Positions 1 through 5,865 of a DNA stretch of 19,117 bases are shown one piece after another. Below the pieces are notes generated by a model that worked only from the letters and a program-made list of their open reading frames with translations, was not told the DNA's origin and searched no databases. The translations under genes were made by a program, and so were the position numbers. Where the stretch lies: the NCBI GenBank assembly GCA_039026975.1, contig JBCCLI010000087.1, positions 1 to 19,117 of the forward strand. The letters are read 5' to 3'. Numbering within the stretch: the stretch's first letter is position 1; the number at the start of each line of letters is the position of its first letter. This DNA is from JBCBKZ01 sp039026975. GTDB taxonomy: Bacteria; Bacteroidota; Bacteroidia; J057.

Positions 1-491
1 CCAGTCCCCCCAAAGGTTTCTGCCCACTGAATAGTACCTAAATCATCCAGCTTTACCACCCAAATATCCAGCTGGCCTTTCGCATTTCTTACATCTCCAT
101 CCTGTGAACCTGTAGTCCCTATAAAGGCATACCCTCCATCCCTGGTTTCTATGAGTTGAGAGAGGGTTTCTTCCCCACTCCCTCCGTAAAATTTCTTCCA
201 AAAAATGATATTTTGAGTAGAATACTGGAATAGACAGATATCACTGCTGGTGCTATGGTTTCCCTCCATGAACTTATCTGAGGAGTAGACATCAGCTGCT
301 ACTAGCAGGGTGCCATCAGTTTTTACAATGAGTTCTTGCCCCAAGTCAAAGCTTGTCCCTCCAAAGTATTTTTGCCAGAAAGCTACCTGGCTAAAGGTGT
401 GAGAAGGGAAAAGCCAAAAGATCAAAAAATAACTTAGTAGGAGAGATAACTGGCTGAGCCATGTGGTATGACGGGAATTACTCACTATCAT
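1..491 (-). CDS. Secreted FGG-repeat (propeller-like) protein, N-terminal part
   Basis: I read this partial gene on the minus strand from the ATG at 491-489; it stays open for 163 codons to the left edge. Residues about 12-35 form a hydrophobic signal peptide ending near S-H-T-F-S-Q. Then come repeats of about 58 residues, each opening with an aromatic-G-G motif (residues 43, 102 and 160) followed by an acidic stretch; the second has the classic DGGYAFIG signature and ends in DIWVVKLD. Such repeats are typical of large exported Bacteroidota proteins predicted to fold as beta-propellers, many of which end in a T9SS sorting domain; that end lies outside the window. Its ATG overlaps the stop codon of the upstream Nudix gene (ATGA), which suggests translational coupling. 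The specific function is unknown. Confidence 0.8.
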   Translation of the reverse strand, partial: MIVSNSRHTTWLSQLSLLLSYFLIFWLFPSHTFSQVAFWQKYFGGTSFDLGQELIVKTDGTLLVAADVYSSDKFMEGNHSTSSDICLFQYSTQNIIFWKKFYGGSGEETLSQLIETRDGGYAFIGTTGSQDGDVRNAKGQLDIWVVKLDDLGTIQWAETFGGT

Positions 492-1201
492 TTGGCTACA
501 TTCAGGTTTCTGGCAAACTCTTTTTCAAACAGATGACGTGTGAGCGGATAGCTTTCAGGGGCCAAGGCCAACCATTCTTCCTTACTCTTCCAGGAAACCT
601 CCAAGATATTTTCATCCTTTTGAGGAATCAACTTCTGATCAGAAGTAGCAGACATTCTATACCAATAAGTAGTTTTCAAAATCCACTTTTTCCCTTTAGG
701 AAAGGTATGAAAGGTTTTCCCTATTTTATCTAGTAAGCTAACATCTACTAGCCCTGTTTCTTCTTTTACCTCACGCACGGCAGCATCTTCTACAGGCTCT
801 CTCCACTCCACATGGCCTTTCGGAAGGGTCCATTTTCCACGATTGAAAATACATAAGTATCTGCCTTTCTCATCAGTTACTAAGCCACCAGCGGCATCTA
901 CATTCCTGAAGGTATCTCTGAAATTATCTGTAAAGTCTACTAACTTTTCTTCACTAGCAAAAACAAAGCAAACAGTAACATCTAACTGTCTCCACACTTC
1001 ATTTTTCAAAAGGTCCAGTACTTCTCTCAGGAAAGTATCTGCATCAGGATTGATCCCTACATAAAACTTTTGTCCACTAAACTCAGGTCCTTTAAAAAAG
1101 TGACCCATGAGTTCCTCAAAGGTGATGGGATCAAACTGATACGTACTTAGGTTATTTCTTACCTCAAATTCGAGGCAGAGGTTCAGAGCAAAAATTTTCA
1201 T
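488..1201 (-). CDS. Nudix hydrolase
   Basis: The protein hydrolyses, by family, a nucleoside diphosphate linked to another moiety; the substrate cannot be told from sequence. The Nudix box is complete: the segment beginning G-H-V-E-W-R-E and running to REVKEETGLV matches GX5EX7REUXEEXGU, including the catalytic R-E-x-x-E-E core. About 115 residues precede the box, more than in minimal Nudix enzymes, so there is an extra N-terminal region of unknown role. A TTG codon at 1216 could extend the frame by five residues, but I prefer the ATG at 1201-1199 (M-K-I-F-A-L-N). The gene is divergent from pyrE with only 26 bp between start codons, and its stop overlaps the start of the next minus-strand gene. 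A promoter-like element for it lies inside the first codons of pyrE. Confidence 0.9.
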   Translation of the reverse strand: MKIFALNLCLEFEVRNNLSTYQFDPITFEELMGHFFKGPEFSGQKFYVGINPDADTFLREVLDLLKNEVWRQLDVTVCFVFASEEKLVDFTDNFRDTFRNVDAAGGLVTDEKGRYLCIFNRGKWTLPKGHVEWREPVEDAAVREVKEETGLVDVSLLDKIGKTFHTFPKGKKWILKTTYWYRMSATSDQKLIPQKDENILEVSWKSKEEWLALAPESYPLTRHLFEKEFARNLNVAK

Positions 1202-1227
1202 AGCTTTACAGGCCAACGATAATTGCT

Positions 1228-1854
1228 GTGGGTAAACTCAAAATTGCAGACTATTTACTAAAAATCAAAGCTGTCTCTATCAATCCCGAGGAGCCTTACA
1301 CCTGGAGTTCCGGTTGGGAATCTCCCATTTACTGCGATAATAGAAAGCTTTTATCTTATCCTGAAATCAGAAAAGAGATTACCGCCGCCTTTGTAGACAA
1401 GATCAAGAAGGAATACCCCCACGGGGAAGGCATAGCTGGCGTAGCCACAGGCGCTATAGCATGGGGTGCTTTAGTAGCTGAAGAACTGGGACTTCCTATG
1501 GTCTACATTAGGTCAAAGGCCAAGGGTCATGGTCTTCAAAATATGGTGGAAGGCGTATTAACCGAGGCTAAGCGGTATGTAGTCATTGAAGACTTAATCT
1601 CCACAGGGAAGAGTAGCCTGAAGGCGGTTCAAGCGCTTAAAGCTGGAGGGGTGGAAGTGCTTAGTACCCTGGCTATCTTTAGCTATGGATTCCCGGAAGC
1701 CACCGCCCTTTTTGGAGAATCAGGAAATGAATTTTCAACTTTAATTACCCTGGAGGAGTTATTACATCAAGCTATAGACCAGAACTTCCTGGACGAACAC
1801 CAGAAAGAGACTATATTTGATTGGCAAAAAAGTCCGGCTACCTGGTCTGCATGA
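1228..1854 (+). CDS. pyrE: Orotate phosphoribosyltransferase
   Basis: It converts orotate and PRPP to orotidine 5'-phosphate and pyrophosphate in de novo pyrimidine synthesis, in the cytoplasm. The 208 residues match the family length. The N-terminus has the typical K-x-x-A-V-x-[IL]-N-P-E-E-P-[YF]-T-W-S-S-G-W segment followed by S-P-I-Y-C-D-N-R. A catalytic-loop segment (Y-I-R-S-K-A-K-G-H-G) follows. The PRPP-binding motif is VVIEDLISTGKSS at about residues 119-131. The start is GTG; there is no upstream in-frame ATG, and the known family N-terminus begins here. I see no good promoter in the 26 bp before it, so its promoter probably lies within the Nudix coding region. nuoC follows 48 bp downstream on the same strand. 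Confidence 0.95.
   Translation: MGKLKIADYLLKIKAVSINPEEPYTWSSGWESPIYCDNRKLLSYPEIRKEITAAFVDKIKKEYPHGEGIAGVATGAIAWGALVAEELGLPMVYIRSKAKGHGLQNMVEGVLTEAKRYVVIEDLISTGKSSLKAVQALKAGGVEVLSTLAIFSYGFPEATALFGESGNEFSTLITLEELLHQAIDQNFLDEHQKETIFDWQKSPATWSA
1239..1269 (-). promoter_or_regulatory. Bacteroidota-type promoter for the Nudix gene, inside pyrE
   Basis: On the minus strand TTTG (1269-1266) is followed after 19 bp by CAATTTTG (1246-1239). The phylum consensus is TTTG about 19 bp before TAnnTTTG, so only the first base of the -7 element differs. Transcription would begin near 1232, about 30 nt before the ATG at 1201. The element lies wholly within the first 14 codons of pyrE. Confidence 0.5.
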
Positions 1855-1902
1855 AAATTATCTCAATTTCAATCTAACTTTTTACGCTAAGTATATACCT
1901 TA

Positions 1903-2409
1903 ATGGAGGAACAACAAACATTTCTTAGCCAGCTAGAACAAGGCCCTTTGCATGAATTTATCATAGAGGTACGGGGGTATGCAGGAGAATTGACCATTGA
2001 AGTAGCTCCTCATCATCTGTTTGAGGTAATGAAAATTTTGAAAGAAATGTTCGCCTTCAATTATCTATCTGATATTACTGCCTCAGACCATTATTCTGAT
2101 GAAAAGCGATTTGAAGTCTCCTATAATATAGCCAGCCTCAGTAACAAGCAGCGCTTAAGAATAAGTGTCCACCTGGAAGAGGACAAGCCTGAAATAGATT
2201 CCATTACCTCCCTATGGACATCTGCCAACTGGTATGAGCGAGAAGCCTATGACATGATGGGCATACAATTCAATGGGAATGAAGACCTTAGGAGAATCTA
2301 TATGCCTGAAGACTTTGACTATTTCCCCTTAAGAAAAGAATTTCCCTTACTAGGAATTCCCGGTACCATTCAACTTCCTGAGAAAGATCCTCCGAAAGAA
2401 TATAAGTAA
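1903..2409 (+). CDS. nuoC: NADH-quinone oxidoreductase subunit C (30 kDa subunit)
   Basis: This is a peripheral-arm subunit of respiratory complex I, located on the cytoplasmic side of the inner membrane. The family signature is present near residues 112-125 as W-Y-E-R-E-A-Y-D-M-M-G, followed by the conserved D-L-R-R-I-Y-M-P-E-D-F and F-P-L-R-K-E-F-P-L. At 168 residues it has a normal length for a stand-alone NuoC, so it is not a NuoC-NuoD fusion. It sits alone here: no nuoA, nuoB or nuoD lies in the window, although the gene normally sits between nuoB and nuoD. It follows pyrE by 48 bp and may share its transcript. The remaining complex I genes must be elsewhere if the subunit is functional. 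Confidence 0.9.
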   Translation: MEEQQTFLSQLEQGPLHEFIIEVRGYAGELTIEVAPHHLFEVMKILKEMFAFNYLSDITASDHYSDEKRFEVSYNIASLSNKQRLRISVHLEEDKPEIDSITSLWTSANWYEREAYDMMGIQFNGNEDLRRIYMPEDFDYFPLRKEFPLLGIPGTIQLPEKDPPKEYK

Positions 2410-2468
2410 GGAGTAGTTCTCTCTATTCTCCTATCTTAAAGAATGAATACTTAGGCTATACTGCTGCT

Positions 2469-3062
2469 ATGCCAGAGAAAGAACATACTATATCTGCCAG
2501 TAGCCCAGCTGAATGGAGAGCCTGGCTGGAAAAAAATCACCAACAAGAAAAAGGAATCTGGCTCATTATCTACAAGAAGGACAGTAGTATTCCTACCGTC
2601 TATTATCCGGAAGCAGTAGATGAAGCCCTATGTTTTGGCTGGATAGATAGTAAACCCAATAAACGGGATGCTCACAGCTACTATCAATACTTCTCTGTCA
2701 GAAATCCTAACTCTAACTGGAGTAAGGTCAATAAGGAGAAAATAGCGCGTTTACTGGCAGCAGGCAAGATGGCAGCTGCCGGGCTGGAAATGATCCGATT
2801 AGCTAAAAAGAAAGGTACCTGGGATGCATTAAATGAGGTGGAAGCCCTCATTATCCCTGAAGATCTGGGAGAGGCACTGGATTCCTACCCCCATGCACGG
2901 ACCTACTTTGAAGCTTTCCCTCCTTCTACCAGAAGAGGTATACTGGAATGGATTCTCAATGCCAAGAGAACAGAAACTCGTACCAAACGCATTGAGGAGA
3001 CAGCCAAGTTAGCCAATGAAAATATACGAGCTAATCAGTACAGGCAACCCAAGAAGAAATGA
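2469..3062 (+). CDS. YdeI/OmpD-associated (OmdA) family protein
   Basis: This is a 197-residue cytoplasmic protein of the YdeI/OmpD-associated family. It starts with E-W-R-A-W-L-E-K-N-H and contains the signature V-D-E-A-L-C-F-G-W-I-D-S near residue 55 and R-x-P-N-S-N-W-S-K-V-N-K near residue 80. The C-terminal part holds the helical F-P-P-S-T-R-R-G-I-L-E-W-I segment and ends in a lysine-rich tail. The family has been linked to resistance to antimicrobial peptides in some bacteria, but its biochemical role is unsettled. It lies 59 bp after nuoC with no clear terminator between, so co-transcription with pyrE and nuoC is possible. It converges on the minus-strand gene ending at 3161. Confidence 0.85.
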   Translation: MPEKEHTISASSPAEWRAWLEKNHQQEKGIWLIIYKKDSSIPTVYYPEAVDEALCFGWIDSKPNKRDAHSYYQYFSVRNPNSNWSKVNKEKIARLLAAGKMAAAGLEMIRLAKKKGTWDALNEVEALIIPEDLGEALDSYPHARTYFEAFPPSTRRGILEWILNAKRTETRTKRIEETAKLANENIRANQYRQPKKK

Positions 3063-3160
3063 ATGCTACCATCTCATTGCGACCTAACAAAAATGGCCAG
3101 CCCCTGAGAGGACTGACCACTTGCCTATTGATCAATTAACGTACTAGGTATTTTCACTTC

Positions 3161-3574
3161 TTATTTCATGCTATACCGCAGAGCTATGCCCACATGAGGG
3201 CTTCCTAGCGAGCGGAGATTCTCAGGATGAGAGACCAGCGGCATATCATCCAGGGCATGCATATGTGTATGTAATTGGTATCTGCCTTCTTTTGATACTA
3301 CCTGCCATAGGTGTGCTGGTGTCTGGGCACGTAAAGAGGCTGCTGTTACTTCTTGTACAGTTATCCATGAATCCTCCTTCAATGGAAGCATCATGTAAGT
3401 AAACCCATCTTTATTGAAAGAAGGGAAATCAAGTAATACTTCAGCATCATACTGAGACATAACAGCTATATCTTTTCGCAGAAATGCATCTAAGCTTAGC
3501 GTTTGACTGACTAGCATAATGGGGCTGGCGAGTATGAGGAAAATGGCTAAACTGGATATGTATATTTTTTTCAT
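3161..3574 (-). CDS. Small secreted protein of unknown function
   Basis: I do not recognise a family. The 137-residue product begins with a clear signal peptide (M-K-K-I-Y, then a hydrophobic stretch to about residue 22, with a likely cut after V-S-Q). The mature part of about 115 residues has no transmembrane segment and only one or two motifs of note, including H-T-H-M-H near residue 102. The sequence D-A-E-V-L-L-D-F-P and later S-P-H-V-G-I-A-L-R-Y suggest a beta-rich small domain. The gene is transcribed alone, converging on the YdeI-family gene. Its start codon lies 23 nt downstream of a strong GC-rich hairpin sequence. Confidence 0.65.
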   Translation of the reverse strand: MKKIYISSLAIFLILASPIMLVSQTLSLDAFLRKDIAVMSQYDAEVLLDFPSFNKDGFTYMMLPLKEDSWITVQEVTAASLRAQTPAHLWQVVSKEGRYQLHTHMHALDDMPLVSHPENLRSLGSPHVGIALRYSMK

Positions 3575-3597
3575 AGCAAGAGTATGTTAAGATAGTG

Positions 3598-3627
3598 CGG
3601 CCGGCTCCTGGTGTAGGATGCCGGCCG
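3598..3627. repeat. GC-rich palindrome in the leader of the secreted protein gene
   Basis: CGGCCGGC (3598-3605) and GCCGGCCG (3620-3627) are perfect 8-bp inverted repeats. Inside them TCCT (3606-3609) and AGGA (3615-3618) also pair, leaving a GGTGT loop and one bulged base: a stem of 12 pairs in an otherwise AT-rich stretch. No T-run follows on either side, so it is not an intrinsic terminator. On the minus strand it would fold in the leader of the gene starting at 3574, or act as a protein-binding site. Confidence 0.7.
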
Positions 3628-3920
3628 ACTTGCCTGTATGTCTAACCTAAGTAATACCGATGATTAACATCGCTGCATTTACTAAACTATCTAAAGAACT
3701 TACCTAACTATACGGGGGAAAAAATAAATAGTTTTACTATCAGTAAAAAAAGTATTACAATTATCATTGGAAGTTGTCGTATTGCCCATTTTTTCTTTAA
3801 GGTTCAGCCTACCAGATAAATGGTTGGATTACTTCACACCTACAGCTTCTATATCCTATCTATGTAATCCATGCTTACCGATAGCACTCTTCCGGCTAGG
3901 CCAGCTTGTAAGACTTCAGA
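3628..3920. other. Non-coding stretch with two further inverted repeats
   Basis: No plausible gene is seen. Two modest inverted repeats stand out. TTTTACT (3732-3738) pairs with AGTAAAA (3742-3748) across ATC. TGGATTAC (3825-3832) pairs perfectly with GTAATCCA (3864-3871) across 31 bases. On the minus strand the first is followed by a T-rich run and could be a weak terminator for the operon ending at 3921. I found no convincing promoter for the gene at 3574. Confidence 0.4.
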
Positions 3921-4760
3921 TTAAAATGGCATGAGGCGCAGGCCGTTTTGATAGGCGTATAAGTGAGAAAGAATAGCAGCATACCTCCCTTTTTGTACAG
4001 TCTTAGCTCCCAACTCAAAGGAGGCTGCATACGGCTTTCCATAGGATAAGGCGGTATAAAAGCCGGTAGCAAATTCTATGGCCCCATGGCTATCTATGAT
4101 TCCATTAAATCCTATCACTAATACATTCTTTAGAGATACTTTTTTAGCTAGTTCTTCGGAGATAAAAGTATTGAAGAACACACACTCAAAATGGTCTGCT
4201 ACTATCGCCAATTGCTTCTCAATGAAATCTGTGGGAATAAACTCAGCCTGATCAGCCTCATCATGAAAGTACACGCCTTCATTATTAGAGAAAGCGGTAA
4301 AGTGGATGACATGTGGGTTAAGGGTATGTACAGCCCTGCTAAACCGTACTAAACTTAGCCCTAACTTAGGATGGAGGCTTAGCCTATCGTTGCCATTCTC
4401 TAGTATATCCTCTATTTCTCTTAGCTCAGAATTAGAAAACAGGTTTCTTTCAGGTAGAGGATTCGCTTCGCAGAAGAGGATCTTTTTATGCAAAGCATCA
4501 GTTACTTCCTCTTCCTTAGGAGACTGTTGGATCTCCATTTCTTCTACTAAGGCGAGAATAGCTTCTGTAATATCAGCCTGGGCATACTGGAATTCTTGTG
4601 CACTCATGAGGCCCATACGCTTTTCCCTCAGCAGATTATTATGACGGGAATCCTGTAAAATCAGTTCATTAGCATAGTCTGTCTGCTTGAATTCCAGAAT
4701 GAGTTGATCAATGGCTCGTCTGATATTTCCTTGCTGAAGGAGGGCTTTAATTGCGTCCAT
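3921..4760 (-). CDS. EAD11-type adaptor domain fused to a degenerate CHAT (caspase-like) domain
   Basis: This 279-residue cytoplasmic protein has two parts. Residues about 1-75 resemble effector-associated domain 11 (EAD11), a small helical adaptor that brings components of bacterial conflict systems together by like-with-like binding: I-x-x-L-L-x-x-G-N-I-x-x-A-I near the start, then the N-L-L-R-E-K-R-M-G-L-M-S-x-x-E-F hairpin. Residues about 92-255 follow the CHAT protease plan: K-K-I-L-F-C-E-A-N-P, then V-I-H-F-T-A-F-S, then C-V-F-F-N-T-F-I-S-E, V-I-G-F-N-G-I-I-D and A-I-E-F-A-T-G-F-Y. In active CHAT domains these blocks read HFSGHG and LNACYSE; here the catalytic His is Phe157 and the catalytic Cys is Phe199. 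I infer a non-proteolytic binding or regulatory module. It is the last gene of a tight unit, 10 bp after the VOC gene. Confidence 0.75.
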   Translation of the reverse strand: MDAIKALLQQGNIRRAIDQLILEFKQTDYANELILQDSRHNNLLREKRMGLMSAQEFQYAQADITEAILALVEEMEIQQSPKEEEVTDALHKKILFCEANPLPERNLFSNSELREIEDILENGNDRLSLHPKLGLSLVRFSRAVHTLNPHVIHFTAFSNNEGVYFHDEADQAEFIPTDFIEKQLAIVADHFECVFFNTFISEELAKKVSLKNVLVIGFNGIIDSHGAIEFATGFYTALSYGKPYAASFELGAKTVQKGRYAAILSHLYAYQNGLRLMPF

Positions 4761-4770
4761 ACAATAGGAA

Positions 4771-5166
4771 CTAACTAGCCGGTTCTACCAAATCCCACCA
4801 GTTTCCATACAAATCCTCAAACACAGCTACTGTTCCATATTCATGGGTAGATGGTTCTCTGATAATATTGATCTTCTGCTCTAACAGGTTTTGATAGTCT
4901 CTTTCAAAGTTATCTGTGTACAGAAATAGGAATACCCTTCCCCCCGTTTGGTTTCCTACCCTACTTCTCTGCTCTTCATTTTTAGCCCTGGCAAGTAACA
5001 GCCTACAACTCCCCTCTCCTTTAGGGGCCACAATGACCCATCGTTTGTTCTCTAAGGGTTGGGGAGTATCTTCTATTAGCTCAAAATGAAGCTTCTCTGT
5101 ATAAAAAGAAATAGCCTCGTCATAGTCATCTACAACGAGGGCAATATTGACAATGCGTTGGTTCAT
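4771..5166 (-). CDS. VOC (glyoxalase/bleomycin-resistance fold) family protein
   Basis: The 131-residue protein has the vicinal oxygen chelate fold: N-terminal I-V-N-I-A-L-V-V-D-D-Y-D-E-A-I-S-F-Y, and a C-terminal half with V-A-V-F-E-D-L-Y-G-N-W-W-D-L-V-E-P. That matches the usual layout in which a metal-binding Glu or His sits in each half, with the E in D-L-V-E a likely ligand. The family includes glyoxalase I, dioxygenases and drug-binding proteins; the substrate cannot be assigned. It starts 10 bp after the Uma2 gene and ends 10 bp before the EAD11-CHAT gene, so the three are almost certainly one transcript. Confidence 0.85.
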   Translation of the reverse strand: MNQRIVNIALVVDDYDEAISFYTEKLHFELIEDTPQPLENKRWVIVAPKGEGSCRLLLARAKNEEQRSRVGNQTGGRVFLFLYTDNFERDYQNLLEQKINIIREPSTHEYGTVAVFEDLYGNWWDLVEPAS

Positions 5167-5176
5167 GCAGAAAAAA

Positions 5177-5770
5177 TTAAGACTCTGAGGCCTGTTCGAA
5201 TTCTACTTGGCGGTAAATATCTACCATATTTAAAGAGATATCCAATGCCCTCAGTTTTACCTCTGCCTCCAGTCCCGTAATGGTTAGAATTTCCCAGGTA
5301 TTCTCATTGACTCTACAGAAAGTATCCACCATGGCCTCTGTCTGGCTAACCACGACATACTGCTGCAAAGAAGGAATCTCTCGATAGTGAGCGAATTTAG
5401 CTCCCCTGTCAAAGCCTGCGGTACTGTCTGATAAGACCTCCACTACTAATGTAGGATTGATAACTGCGTTAGCATCTTTTGTACTAGTCACTGGCTTTTC
5501 ATACACCACGGATACATCCGGATAATAAGTCCTATTTGTAGTTTCAACCCTAATTTTTAAATCACTACTATATACAGCACAGAAATTATTCTTTTCCCTC
5601 AGTTGATTATTTAAGGAAAATCCCATATTCATACTCAAGAGAGCATGCACTGGCGTTCCTCCAGCCATGGGAGTGATTATGCCATTGTGGAATTCATACT
5701 TTGTTTGCCCTTCCTTTTCTAAGGCTAGATAAGCAGCATAGGTATATGTGGCTACAGCAGCTTCTCCCAT
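5177..5770 (-). CDS. Uma2 family endonuclease-like protein (DUF820)
   Basis: The 197-residue protein matches the Uma2 family, which has a PD-(D/E)xK nuclease fold. Visible landmarks are the helix Y-A-A-Y-L-A-L-E-K, the K-Y-E-F-H-N-G-I-I strand with Glu26, Y-Y-P-D-V-S-V-V with Asp85, L-V-V-E-V-L-S-D-S-T with Glu111, and F-D-R-G-A-K-F-A-H-Y with Lys125. The acidic and lysine positions expected for the active site are therefore present. Members are abundant in cyanobacteria and Bacteroidota, and their biological role is unproven. It is the first gene of the three-gene unit ending at 3921. It begins 80 bp after the stop of the large barrel protein, beyond a terminator; I see no strong promoter in that gap. 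Confidence 0.85.
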   Translation of the reverse strand: MGEAAVATYTYAAYLALEKEGQTKYEFHNGIITPMAGGTPVHALLSMNMGFSLNNQLREKNNFCAVYSSDLKIRVETTNRTYYPDVSVVYEKPVTSTKDANAVINPTLVVEVLSDSTAGFDRGAKFAHYREIPSLQQYVVVSQTEAMVDTFCRVNENTWEILTITGLEAEVKLRALDISLNMVDIYRQVEFEQASES

Positions 5771-5834
5771 ATTAATTCTACTTACAACGCATTGATGTGA
5801 GCCTTGCTTCTCCTTACCGCTTATTAAGTTACAG

Positions 5835-5865
5835 AAAAAGGGCTTCTTTTCTAGAAATAGAAGCC
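5835..5865 (-). terminator. Intrinsic terminator overlapping the end of the barrel gene
   Basis: On the minus strand GGCTTCT (5865-5859) pairs with AGAAGCC (5847-5841), and the loop is itself the palindrome TTTCTAGAAA. CTTTTT follows (5840-5835). The upstream arm consists of the codons for the last residues G-F-Y of the outer-membrane protein, and the stop codon TAG lies in the loop. Confidence 0.75.

Noticed and set aside
1202..1216. TTG start for the Nudix gene, five codons upstream
   Set aside because: An ATG follows at 1201 with a typical N-terminus. The TTG would also reduce the gap to pyrE to 11 bp.
1855..1902. Possible promoter for nuoC (TAACTTTT in the gap after pyrE)
   Set aside because: The last base of TAnnTTTG is wrong and there is no TTTG at about 19 bp upstream; co-transcription with pyrE is simpler.
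4306..4644. Plus-strand frame of 112 codons opposite the EAD11-CHAT gene
   Set aside because: It is serine/leucine-rich antisense to a gene with recognisable domains, and no promoter or ribosome-binding site precedes it.
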